From Dongia_A sp039808885 (GTDB taxonomy: Bacteria; Pseudomonadota; Alphaproteobacteria; Dongiales; Dongiaceae), in NCBI GenBank assembly GCA_039808885.1, contig JBDHTX010000001.1, positions 229,231 through 293,230 on the forward strand: a stretch of DNA of 64,000 bases, read 5' to 3'. Of this stretch, positions 36,441-44,379 are shown piece by piece. The notes beneath the pieces are model-generated. The model was not told the DNA's origin. It made no database searches and saw nothing but the letters and a program-made list of their open reading frames with translations. Made by a program: the position numbers and the translations under genes. Within the stretch, counting starts at the first letter, position 1. Each line of letters begins with the position of its first letter.

Positions 36441-36464
36441 ATGGACGTGTCGCCAGAGACATGA
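36441..36464 (+). CDS. Seven-codon leader peptide before coxD (candidate)
   Basis: The frame reads M-D-V-S-P-E-T-stop, with GGGGGAGGGG five bases before its ATG. Its TGA at 36462-36464 overlaps both possible coxD starts (ATG at 36461 and 36464). coxD itself lacks a good ribosome-binding site, so a ribosome finishing this leader could restart on coxD. Translation is inferred from spacing only. Confidence 0.5.
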   Translation: MDVSPET

Positions 36465-37339
36465 TGGACCGCGCCGAAATCGCCGAACGTCTCGAGAGCC
36501 AAGGCTATATCGCCGGGCCGGAGCTGGTCATGGCGCTGTGGCTGATGGATCTGCTCGGCCGGCCGCTGCTGCTGGAGGGCGAGGCGGGGGTCGGCAAGAC
36601 CGAGACGGCCAAGGCGCTGGCCGCGATCCACGGTGCGAAGCTCATCCGCCTGCAATGCTACGAAGGCCTGGATGCCAGCGCCGCGCTCTATGAGTGGAAC
36701 TACCAGCGCCAGCTGCTCTCGATCAAGGCGCGCGAGACCTCCGGCCAGGATGCCAAGGAGATCGAGCGTTCGATCTTCTCCGAGGAATACCTGCTGGAGC
36801 GGCCTCTGCTCGCCGCCATCCGCCAGGAGACGCCGCCGGTCCTGCTCATCGACGAGGTCGACCGCGCCGACGAGGAATTCGAGGCGCTGCTGCTCGAGGT
36901 GCTGGCGGATTTCCAGGTCTCGATCCCGGAATTCGGCACCGTCACCGCGCGCTCCATCCCGCGCGTCATCCTCACCTCCAACGCCACGCGCGAGCTGTCC
37001 GACGCGCTGCGCCGCCGCTGCCTCTACCACTACGTCGATTTCCCCAGCGAGGACCAGGAGACGCGCATCCTGCTCGCCCGCGTGAAGGGCATCGACGTGA
37101 CTTTGGCCAACCAGATCGCCCGTTTCGTCGCACTGGTGCGCAAGGAGGACCTGAAGAAGGTCCCCGGTGTCGCCGAATCTCTCGACTGGGCGGCGACCCT
37201 GGTGGGTCTCGGCCAGAAGCGCCTCGACGCCAGTTCCGAGACCATCCTCGATTCGCTGCTGACCCTGATCAAGACCCGCGAGGACCAGGGCAATTTCAGC
37301 CACGAGGTGGCCCAACGCCTGATGGGCAAGGTGGCGTGA
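36461..37339 (+). CDS. coxD: CoxD AAA+ ATPase (MoxR family)
   Basis: A protein of 292 residues (ATG at 36461, or 36464 with one residue less). Walker A is GEAGVGKTE (40-48), Walker B LLIDEVD (128-134), and the sensor/arginine-finger region is LTSNATRELSDALRRRC. In Oligotropha, CoxD is a membrane-bound chaperone-like ATPase required to insert sulfur and copper at the CoxL active site. Its only nearby ribosome site serves a seven-codon leader that ends on its start codon. Overlaps coxE by one base. Confidence 0.92.
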   Translation: MMDRAEIAERLESQGYIAGPELVMALWLMDLLGRPLLLEGEAGVGKTETAKALAAIHGAKLIRLQCYEGLDASAALYEWNYQRQLLSIKARETSGQDAKEIERSIFSEEYLLERPLLAAIRQETPPVLLIDEVDRADEEFEALLLEVLADFQVSIPEFGTVTARSIPRVILTSNATRELSDALRRRCLYHYVDFPSEDQETRILLARVKGIDVTLANQIARFVALVRKEDLKKVPGVAESLDWAATLVGLGQKRLDASSETILDSLLTLIKTREDQGNFSHEVAQRLMGKVA

Positions 37340-38544
37340 TGGCTGAAGCCGCGCTTGATACGCTGCTTGCGACGCCGCAGGGCGCCGGCATCGCCGCGTC
37401 CCGGCGCGTCATCGGCTTCGTGCGCAACCTGCGCGACAACGGCTTCGCCATCGGCCTGGCCGAGGCGCGTGACGCCTTGCGCGCCACAGCGGCACTCGAT
37501 CTGTCCACGCCCGGTCCGCTCCGCCTGGCGCTGAAGCCCTTGCTGGCCACCAGGCGCGACGAGGCGCAGCGCTACGATGAGCTGTTCAACGCCTATTGGC
37601 TGCGGCGCGGGGTGAAGACCGCGAGCGCCGCGCCGAGCCAGGCCACGGCCGCGCAGCCGGCCAAGCGCAGCCCGGCGCAAGGCGCCCTACCGGGACAGCT
37701 CGCCGCCTTCGCCGACCGTGTGTCGCGGGAGGCTGGCGCAGGGACTGATACTGCGGGCAATGAATTGCGCCGCGGCGGCGCCAGCCGGGCGGAGAGCTTG
37801 GCGCGCACCGATTTCCGCCACCTCGACGATCCCGACAGCGCGGCGCAGGTCGAGGCGCTCGCCGAGCGCATGGCGCTGGCTTTGCGGCGGCGCCTGCAGC
37901 GGCGGCGCAAGGCCGCGCAACGCGGCGACCGGCTCGATCTGCGGCGCATGCTCCATGCCAGCATCGCCCATGGCGGCGAGCCGATCGAGATCTTCCGCAA
38001 GCGCGCCAAGCGCCGGCCCCTGCGTCCGGTGCTGCTGCTGGATGCCTCCGGCTCCATGGCGCAGTACAGCGGCATGTTCCTGCGCTTCATGCTGGCATTG
38101 TTGAAACAGCTGCCCGAGGGCGAGGGCTACCTGTTCCACACGCGGCTGGTCGAGATAGGCCCGGTGCTGCGCGAGCGGCGCCGGGTGAAGGCGCTGGAGC
38201 GCCTGTCGCTGCTGGCCGAGGGCTGGGGCGGCGGTACCCGCATCGGCGAAAGCCTCGCCACCTTCGTCAAGTATCATGCCCGCCGTGCTTTGCGCGGCCG
38301 GGCGGCTTTGTTCATCCTCTCGGACGGCTACGACACCGGCGAGCCGGCCGAGCTCGCCAAGGCGATGGCGGCGCTGAAGCGGCGGGCGCGGCGCATAATC
38401 TGGCTCAATCCCCTGCTCGGCTGGCGCGACTACCGGCCGGTGGCGGGCGGCATGGCGGCCGCCCTGCCCTACATCGACGTCTTCGCGCCGGCCCACAACC
38501 TGGAAAGCCTGGCGGCCCTGGAGCCGCATCTGGCGCGCGCTTGA
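37339..38544 (+). CDS. coxE: CoxE, von Willebrand factor A-domain protein
   Basis: A protein of 401 residues. An N-terminal helical region (about 1-100) and an Ala/Pro-rich linker precede a basic segment and a VWA domain from about 225, whose metal site LLLDASGSM (D235, S237, S239) is intact. MoxR ATPases such as CoxD work with VWA partners, so CoxD and CoxE probably form a maturation complex for CO dehydrogenase. Starts in the TGATG junction with coxD. Confidence 0.92.
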   Translation: MAEAALDTLLATPQGAGIAASRRVIGFVRNLRDNGFAIGLAEARDALRATAALDLSTPGPLRLALKPLLATRRDEAQRYDELFNAYWLRRGVKTASAAPSQATAAQPAKRSPAQGALPGQLAAFADRVSREAGAGTDTAGNELRRGGASRAESLARTDFRHLDDPDSAAQVEALAERMALALRRRLQRRRKAAQRGDRLDLRRMLHASIAHGGEPIEIFRKRAKRRPLRPVLLLDASGSMAQYSGMFLRFMLALLKQLPEGEGYLFHTRLVEIGPVLRERRRVKALERLSLLAEGWGGGTRIGESLATFVKYHARRALRGRAALFILSDGYDTGEPAELAKAMAALKRRARRIIWLNPLLGWRDYRPVAGGMAAALPYIDVFAPAHNLESLAALEPHLARA

Positions 38545-38555
38545 GGAGACACGCT

Positions 38556-39389
38556 ATGTCCAGCGCTGATGACGTGACCAAACTGGCCGAGGAACTGAAG
38601 GCGAAGGGCGAACCCTTCGTGGTGGCGACGGTCGTGCGCACCCTCGCCTCCGTCGCCGCCAAACCGGGGGCCAAGGCGATTCTCTGCCCGGACGGCCGCA
38701 TGACCGGCTGGGTCGGCGGCGGCTGCGCCTTGGGCGCCGTGAAGCAGGCCGCTCAGCGCTGCCTGGAGGATGGCGAGGCGCGGCTCATCAGCGTCATGCC
38801 CTTCGACCAGCTGAAGGCGCAAGGCTTGCGCCCCGGCGACAGCAAGGACGGCATCGAGTTCGCCAAGAACATGTGCCCGTCGCGCGGCGTGGTCGATGTC
38901 TTCATCGAACCGGTCCTGCCGCGCCCGCTGCTGATCCTCTGCGGCGCCACGCCGGTGGCGATCGCGATCGCCGATCTGGCGCCGCGCATCGGGCTGCAGG
39001 TCGCCGTCTGCGCGCCATCGGCGCAGCACGAGCTGTTCCCCGCCGGAACCCAGCTGCGCGACGGCTTCGCCGGCGCGGCGGACAGCCCGGCCGACGGCTA
39101 TGTGATTGTCGCCACCCAGGGCGCCGGCGACGACGCGGCGCTGAAGGCCGCGCTGCAATCGCCGGCGCGCTATGTCGCCTTTGTGGGGAGCCGCGCCAAG
39201 GTCGCGGCGCTGAAGGAACGGCTGGCGGAGGAAGGCATCGCGGCCGACCGCCTGGCCGATCTGCGCGGCCCCGCCGGCCTCGCCATCGGCGCGGTGACGC
39301 CGGAGGAGATCGCGCTCGCGGTCCTGGCCGACGTGGTGAAGGCGCGGCGCAGCGGCGCGCACGGTAAGAGCAAGATGGAGGCGGCCTGA
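38556..39389 (+). CDS. coxF: CoxF, XdhC-like maturation protein
   Basis: A protein of 277 residues of the XdhC/CoxF family. Key landmarks: the Cys-containing WVGGGCALGAVKQAAQ loop in the N-terminal domain and a C-terminal NAD-binding-like fold with YVAFVGSRAKVAALKERL and LRGPAGLAIGAVTPEEIALAVLA. XdhC binds the molybdenum cofactor and promotes its sulfuration; a similar role in loading CoxL is inferred. Start at ATG 38556 with GAGGAG upstream, rather than 38541. Confidence 0.92.
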   Translation: MSSADDVTKLAEELKAKGEPFVVATVVRTLASVAAKPGAKAILCPDGRMTGWVGGGCALGAVKQAAQRCLEDGEARLISVMPFDQLKAQGLRPGDSKDGIEFAKNMCPSRGVVDVFIEPVLPRPLLILCGATPVAIAIADLAPRIGLQVAVCAPSAQHELFPAGTQLRDGFAGAADSPADGYVIVATQGAGDDAALKAALQSPARYVAFVGSRAKVAALKERLAEEGIAADRLADLRGPAGLAIGAVTPEEIALAVLADVVKARRSGAHGKSKMEAA

Positions 39390-40027
39390 TGAGCGAGACG
39401 AAAATCGCCGGCATCGTCGCCGTGATCCTGGCGGCGGGCCTCTCCAGCCGCATGGCGCCGCAGAACAAGCTGCTGCTGGAGTTCGGCGGCGAGAAACTGG
39501 TCCATCGCCTGGCCCGCGAGGCGCTGGCCAGCGCTGCGAAGCAGGTCATCGTCGTCATCGGCCATGACCGCTGGAACGTGCGCAAGGCGCTGGCCGACCT
39601 GCCGGTCACGCTGGTGGAGAACCCGGACTATACCGAGAGCCAGATGACCTCGGTGCGCGCCGGCGTGCTGGCGGCACCCGAGGCCGACGGCTATCTCATC
39701 ATTCCCGGCGACATGCCGCTGCTCGGCGCCGGCGATTTCGACCGGTTGATCGCGCGCTTTGGCGAGCTCAAGGGCGAGAAGGCGGTGGTACCCTTCGACG
39801 AGGCCGAGCGCGGCAACCCGATCGTCATTCCCGGCTGGAGCCGCGAGGAGATGTATCGCCGCGGCATCAATTTCGGCTGCCGCAACCTGCTCATCAACTA
39901 CCCCGAGCTGGTCGCGCCGCTGAAGACCGCCGAACCGCAATTCTTCCAGGATTGCGACACCGAGGAAGCCTATCGCGATCTGCTGGCCCTGTTCGCCGCG
40001 CGCCAGGGCCTCGCCAAATCCGCCTGA
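39389..40027 (+). CDS. mocA: Molybdenum cofactor cytidylyltransferase-like protein (MocA)
   Basis: A nucleotidyltransferase of 212 residues with VILAAGLSSRMAPQNKLLLEFGG (only the LAAG-SSRM and K landmarks are diagnostic), PGDMPLLG and NPIVIPGW. It probably makes the cytosine-dinucleotide form of molybdopterin, the form used by CO dehydrogenase. The gene overlaps the end of coxF by one base (TGATG) and is followed by coxG. It is often annotated as MobA-like or CoxI-linked. Confidence 0.9.
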   Translation: MSETKIAGIVAVILAAGLSSRMAPQNKLLLEFGGEKLVHRLAREALASAAKQVIVVIGHDRWNVRKALADLPVTLVENPDYTESQMTSVRAGVLAAPEADGYLIIPGDMPLLGAGDFDRLIARFGELKGEKAVVPFDEAERGNPIVIPGWSREEMYRRGINFGCRNLLINYPELVAPLKTAEPQFFQDCDTEEAYRDLLALFAARQGLAKSA

Positions 40028-40049
40028 CCACCGAAAGAGCACGCGCAAG

Positions 40050-40652
40050 ATGGAACTGACCGGAACCGAACGCATCCAGGCCCCGCGCGAAGCCGTCTGG
40101 CAGGCGCTGAACGACCCGGAGGTGCTGAAAGCCTGCATACCGGGGTGCGAGAGCATCGAGATGGTCTCGCCGACCGAGATGAAGGCCCGCGTCGGCCTGC
40201 GCCTCGGCCCGATCAAGGCCAATTTCGAGGGCAAAGTGACGCTCAGCGACATCGACCCGCCCAACGGCTACACGATTTCCGGCGAAGGCTCCGGCGGTGC
40301 CGCCGGCGGCGCCAAGGGCAGCGCCCATGTGAAGCTGAGCGAAGAAGCCGGCGCCACCCTGCTCAGCTATACCGTCACCTCGCAGGTCTCCGGCAAGATC
40401 GCGCAATTGGGCTCGCGCCTCATCGAGGGCACGGCGCACAAGCTGGCCGGCGACTTCTTCGGCAAGTTCAACGAACGAGTCAGTACCGGAACGCCGGCGG
40501 AAGCGGCGGCGGTCGCCGCGGAGATCGAAACCTCGCCCGCCTTCGCCGGTGCGCCCGGTGTGGCACCCAAGCCCGCCACGACGCAATGGCTGTGGTTCCT
40601 CGGCGGCGCCGTCATCATCGCGGCGTTGCTGATCTGGCTGGCGCTCAGGTAG
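40050..40652 (+). CDS. coxG: CoxG, CO dehydrogenase membrane-recruitment protein
   Basis: A protein of 200 residues. The N-terminal 150 residues form a CoxG/SRPBCC domain (TGTERIQAPREAVWQALNDPEVLKACIPGCE; landmark PGC-E, and the GSGGAAGGAKGSA loop). A linker leads to a C-terminal membrane helix (about 179-199, WLWFLGGAVIIAALLIWLAL). CoxG-type proteins attach CO dehydrogenase to the membrane, and this tail anchor fits. The last gene of the cox run; its end overlaps the converging truA by 8 bases. Confidence 0.92.
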   Translation: MELTGTERIQAPREAVWQALNDPEVLKACIPGCESIEMVSPTEMKARVGLRLGPIKANFEGKVTLSDIDPPNGYTISGEGSGGAAGGAKGSAHVKLSEEAGATLLSYTVTSQVSGKIAQLGSRLIEGTAHKLAGDFFGKFNERVSTGTPAEAAAVAAEIETSPAFAGAPGVAPKPATTQWLWFLGGAVIIAALLIWLALR

Positions 40653-41409
40653 CGGGCGCGTCCGCGATCGGGTCGTATTTCACCCCCGTCAGATACAGCC
40701 CCTGCGGCGGTGCGGTCGGACCGCCCTTGGTGCGGTCGCGCAACTCCAGCGCGGCCTGCAGGTCGGCCCTGCTCCACTTGCCCTCGCCCACCAGCCGCAG
40801 GGTGCCGACCATGTTGCGCACCTGGTGATGCAGGAAGGAGCGCGCCTCGGCGATGACGTGGATCTCCTCGCCGCGCCGGCTCACATCCAGGCGGGTCAGC
40901 GTCTTCACCGGCGATTGCGCCTGGCAAAGGCTGGCGCGGAAGGTGGAGAAGTCGTGCTTGCCCACCAGCACCTGCGCCGCCTCATGCATGGCGGCGGCGT
41001 CGAGCGGCGTGTTGACCAGCCAGGCGCGCCCCTCGTCCAGGGTCAGTGGCGCGCGGCGGTTGGCGATGCGGTAGAGATAGGCCCGGCCCGAAGCGCTGAA
41101 GCGGGCGTGAAAGTCCGGCGCCGCCACCTCGGCCGCCAGGACCGCCACCGGCCAGGGTTTGAGATGGAAGTTGAGCGCTGCCGCCAGCTTGTCCGGCGCG
41201 AAGTCCTTCTCGATGTCGAGATGCGCCACCTGCCCGGTCGCGTGCACGCCGGCATCGGTGCGTCCGGCGCCCTGCACGGTGACGGTCTCGGCGCAGGTCT
41301 TGAACACGGCCTCCTCGATCGCCTGCTGCACCGACATGCCGTTGTCCTGGCGTTGCCAGCCGACGAAAGCCGAGCCTTCGTATTCGAGGGTGAGCTTGAA
41401 GCGGGTCAC
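40645..41409 (-). CDS. truA: tRNA pseudouridine(38-40) synthase
   Basis: A protein of 254 residues starting at GTG 41409, which overlaps the fmt stop (GTGA). The catalytic Asp is in GAGRTDAGVHA, and FHARFSASGRAYLYRI and FLHHQVRNMVGTL are family signatures. The frame is open upstream to 41715 but that part lies within fmt. Forms the def-fmt-truA run seen in many Alphaproteobacteria; convergent with coxG. Confidence 0.95.
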   Translation of the reverse strand: MTRFKLTLEYEGSAFVGWQRQDNGMSVQQAIEEAVFKTCAETVTVQGAGRTDAGVHATGQVAHLDIEKDFAPDKLAAALNFHLKPWPVAVLAAEVAAPDFHARFSASGRAYLYRIANRRAPLTLDEGRAWLVNTPLDAAAMHEAAQVLVGKHDFSTFRASLCQAQSPVKTLTRLDVSRRGEEIHVIAEARSFLHHQVRNMVGTLRLVGEGKWSRADLQAALELRDRTKGGPTAPPQGLYLTGVKYDPIADAPAT

Positions 41410-42344
41410 CTGGCCCCCGTCCGCCCCAGGAGCGCGCCCTTCGGCACCGGGAAGCCGCGCAGCATATCTTCCGCGCTCATCGCGCGCTTGCCCGCGCGCT
41501 TCACCAGGATGAGGCGCAGCACGCCGCTGCCGCAGCCGATGGTCAGCTGGTCGTCCAGTGCGACCCCGGGCGCGCCGTGGAACCCGCTCATCACCTCCGC
41601 GGCCAGCACCACCAGCCGCTCGCCGTTCAGTTCGGTGAAGGCGCCGGGCGACGGGGCGAGGCCGCGGATCTGGCGGTCGATCTCCACCGCGTCGCGGGTC
41701 CAGTCGATGCGGCATTCTTCCTTGGTGATCTTGGCGGCATAGGTGACGCCCGCCGCCGGCTGCGGCTCCACCTGGAAGCCGTCCGGCAGGCGCTCGAGGG
41801 CGGCGACGATCATGCGCGCGCCCAGCGCCGCCAATTCGTCGTGCAGGCTGCCGGCATCCGTCTCCGCCGCGATCGGCACCGCCTCCTGCATCAGCATCGG
41901 CCCGGTATCGAGCCCGACATCCATCTGCATGATGGTGATGCCGGTCTGCTGGTCGCCCGCCATGATGGCGCGCTGGATCGGGGCGGCACCCCGCCAGCGC
42001 GGCAGCAGCGAGGCGTGAATGTTGAGGCAGCCGTGGCGCGGCGCCTCCAGGATCGCCTTGGGCAGGATCAGGCCGTAGGCGGCGACCACCGCCACATCGG
42101 CCTGCAACGCCTGGAAGGCGGCGATCTCCTCGGCCGACTTGATCGAGACCGGATGGCGCACCGGGATGCCCAGTTCCTCCGCCAGCGCATGCACCGGATT
42201 CGGCTGCACGTCCATGCCGCGGCCTTTCGGGCGCGGCGGCTGGCTGTAGACGGCCAGGATGTCGTGCCCGGCATCGACCAGGGATTTGAGGGCGACGGCG
42301 GCGAAGCCGGGCGTGCCCATGAAGATCACGCGAAGCCTGGCCAT
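41406..42344 (-). CDS. fmt: Methionyl-tRNA formyltransferase
   Basis: A protein of 312 residues that formylates initiator Met-tRNA. It has VIFMGTPGFAAVALK, the active-site segment NIHASLLPRWRGAAPIQRAI with the catalytic Asn-His, and the C-terminal OB-like domain. Preceded by def with 27 bases between, and coupled to truA by GTGA. Confidence 0.96.
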   Translation of the reverse strand: MARLRVIFMGTPGFAAVALKSLVDAGHDILAVYSQPPRPKGRGMDVQPNPVHALAEELGIPVRHPVSIKSAEEIAAFQALQADVAVVAAYGLILPKAILEAPRHGCLNIHASLLPRWRGAAPIQRAIMAGDQQTGITIMQMDVGLDTGPMLMQEAVPIAAETDAGSLHDELAALGARMIVAALERLPDGFQVEPQPAAGVTYAAKITKEECRIDWTRDAVEIDRQIRGLAPSPGAFTELNGERLVVLAAEVMSGFHGAPGVALDDQLTIGCGSGVLRLILVKRAGKRAMSAEDMLRGFPVPKGALLGRTGAR

Positions 42345-42371
42345 GGTTCCCCGTTCCTGCCGGCGGCGCGC

Positions 42372-42896
42372 CTACATCGCGGCGCTGGCCGCCGCCTTCT
42401 TGGTCTTGAGCAACTTGCGCAGGATCATGCTGCGCTTGAGCGAGGTCAGGTGATCGATGAACAACACGCCGTCGAGATGATCGATCTCGTGCTGCAGGCA
42501 GGTGGCGAGCAGGCCGTCGGCCTCGATCTCGCGCGACTTGTTCTCCTGGTCGAGATACTTCACCCGGCAGGCAGCCGGCCGCGCCACGTCGGCATAATGC
42601 TCCGGCACCGACAGGCAGCCCTCGTTATAGACCGCGTCGTCGTCGGAGACCCAGACGATTTCCGGGTTGGCGAGGCGCAGCGGCTGCGGCGTTTCGCCCT
42701 CGCGCGCGATGTCGAGTACGATGACCCGCTTCAGCACGCCCACCTGCGGTGCGGCGAGGCCGATGCCCGGCGCCTGGTACATCGTCTCCAGCATGTCGTC
42801 CATCAGCTTGCGGATCTCGGCATCCACCGTTTTCACGGGCGTCGAGGTCTTTTTCAGCCGGGGGTCCGGGGCGATCAGGATGGGCAGCAGGGCCAT
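42372..42896 (-). CDS. def: Peptide deformylase
   Basis: A protein of 174 residues that removes formyl from nascent proteins. All three motifs are intact: GIGLAAPQVG, EGCLSVP (metal Cys) and QHEIDHLDG (metal His and catalytic Glu). The first gene of the def-fmt-truA operon. A MITE-like element sits directly upstream, only 21 bases from its start codon, so its promoter either lies within the element or was displaced by it. Confidence 0.96.
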   Translation of the reverse strand: MALLPILIAPDPRLKKTSTPVKTVDAEIRKLMDDMLETMYQAPGIGLAAPQVGVLKRVIVLDIAREGETPQPLRLANPEIVWVSDDDAVYNEGCLSVPEHYADVARPAACRVKYLDQENKSREIEADGLLATCLQHEIDHLDGVLFIDHLTSLKRSMILRKLLKTKKAAASAAM

Positions 42897-42917
42897 GGTT
42901 TCTCCTCCGCGCTTTAC

Positions 42918-43114
42918 CTAGAGCGGTTTTCCCCAAAATGGAACCGGTTCTGTTCGTTAGCGGTGAGGCAGGCCGCTAGGAAGGCCGCGCAGGCCGTAGT
43001 GGGGCTACGGACAAGCGGCCTGACGACGCGGATGCCCGCCGATGACGAACCCGCAGGGCCGGGCGCTTTTCGGCAAGGGCAGAACCGATTCCATTTTGGG
43101 GAAAGCCGCTCTAG
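42918..43114. mobile_element. MITE-like element with 35-bp terminal inverted repeats bounded by CTAG
   Basis: 197 bases with terminal inverted repeats of 35 bases (42918-42952 and 43080-43114) that match at 33 positions. Both ends are CTAG. IS630/Tc1-mariner elements and their MITEs insert at TA, often within CTAG, and duplicate the TA, which fits. The interior is itself partly palindromic and has no ORF worth naming. It occupies the divergent def-rmuC gap. Mobilisation would need a transposase elsewhere. Confidence 0.75.
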
Positions 43115-43180
43115 GGTTTCGCGGCTGTATCGTCAAGCAAGGCCCGGTTGTCCGCGGCCCCCGAGTCGGAGCGAAAAGCC

Positions 43181-44281
43181 ATGGAAGATCAAGGGATTGT
43201 CATTTGGGTTGTGGTGATTGCCGCGATCCTGGCCCTGGCCGTGGCGGCTTTGGCCCTGCTGCGCCGTGGCGGCGAGGGGGCAGCGCTGGCCGGCCGCCTC
43301 GACCAATTGGCGGCCCAGCAATCCGCCGCGCAGAACGCGCTGGCCGAGCGGCTGCAGGCGCAGGAGCGCGCCTTGGCCGCCAAGCTGGAGGAGCGCCTGA
43401 CTCACCTGCAGGATCGCGTGGGCCAGACCCTGCAGCAAAATGCCGAGCAGGCGGGCCAGAGCCTGACCGATCTGCGCGAGCGGCTGGCGGTGATCGACGC
43501 CGCGCAGAGCAAGATCGTCGAGCTGTCGGGCCAGATGGTCGATCTGCAGAACGTGCTCTCCAACAAGCAGGCGCGCGGCGCCTTCGGCGAGGTGCAGCTG
43601 GCCGACATCGTGCAATCCTCGCTGCCCGCCCAGAGCTACGAGTTCCAGGCGCCGCTCGGCGGCAAGCGGGTCGATTGCCTGCTGCGCCTGCCCAACCCGC
43701 CCGGCGCCATCGCCATCGACGCCAAGTTCCCGCTGGAGGCCTATCGCGCCTTGCGCGAGGCCAAGGACGACGCGGCGACGACGCTGGCGCGGCGCGATTT
43801 CTCGACCGCCATCAAGCTCCATGTGAAGGCGATCGCCGAGAAATACATCGTGCCGGGCGAGACGGCGGATTCGGCGCTGATGTTCCTGCCGTCGGAGGCG
43901 GTCTATGCCGAGCTTCATGCCAGCTTCCCCGAACTCGTGGACGGGGCCGGCAAGGCGCGGGTTTGGATCGTCTCGCCCACCACCTTGATGGCAACCCTCA
44001 CCACCATCCGCGCGGTGCTGAAGGACGTGCGGATGCGCGAGCAGGCGCATGTGATCCAGAAAAAGGTCGGCGAGCTGGGCCAGGACGTGAACCGTTTGGG
44101 CGATCGCGTCGACAAACTGCAGAAGCATTTCGGCCAGGCGGTCGAGGATGTGCGGCAGATCGCCATTTCGAGCGACAAGATCCAGCAGAAGGCGAATGCC
44201 ATCCGGGATGTGGAGATCGAGGTAAGCGGCGGGAATATCACGGAAATTCCGGAACCATCCACAGCGCCGCGCTTGAATTAA
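43181..44281 (+). CDS. rmuC: DNA recombination protein RmuC
   Basis: A protein of 366 residues. An N-terminal membrane helix (GIVIWVVVIAAILALAVAALALL) is followed by a Gln/Ala-rich coiled coil (about 40-130) and the RmuC nuclease-like domain (NKQARGAFGEVQLADIV, VDCLLRLPNPPGAIAIDAKFPLE, VSPTTLMATLTTIRAV, each an expected block). RmuC limits inversion at short inverted repeats in E. coli, an apt neighbour to a palindromic element, although that is coincidence until shown. Start ATG 43181 with GGAG upstream. Confidence 0.93.
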   Translation: MEDQGIVIWVVVIAAILALAVAALALLRRGGEGAALAGRLDQLAAQQSAAQNALAERLQAQERALAAKLEERLTHLQDRVGQTLQQNAEQAGQSLTDLRERLAVIDAAQSKIVELSGQMVDLQNVLSNKQARGAFGEVQLADIVQSSLPAQSYEFQAPLGGKRVDCLLRLPNPPGAIAIDAKFPLEAYRALREAKDDAATTLARRDFSTAIKLHVKAIAEKYIVPGETADSALMFLPSEAVYAELHASFPELVDGAGKARVWIVSPTTLMATLTTIRAVLKDVRMREQAHVIQKKVGELGQDVNRLGDRVDKLQKHFGQAVEDVRQIAISSDKIQQKANAIRDVEIEVSGGNITEIPEPSTAPRLN

Positions 44282-44379
44282 CCATGCGTCAGCACAAACT
44301 CCCGGATGATCGGGCTATGATCATCCGGCGCTGTGTCGGCTTCAGGGCCTAGGGTTCAGGCCTCTTCGGGGAGGGTCCT

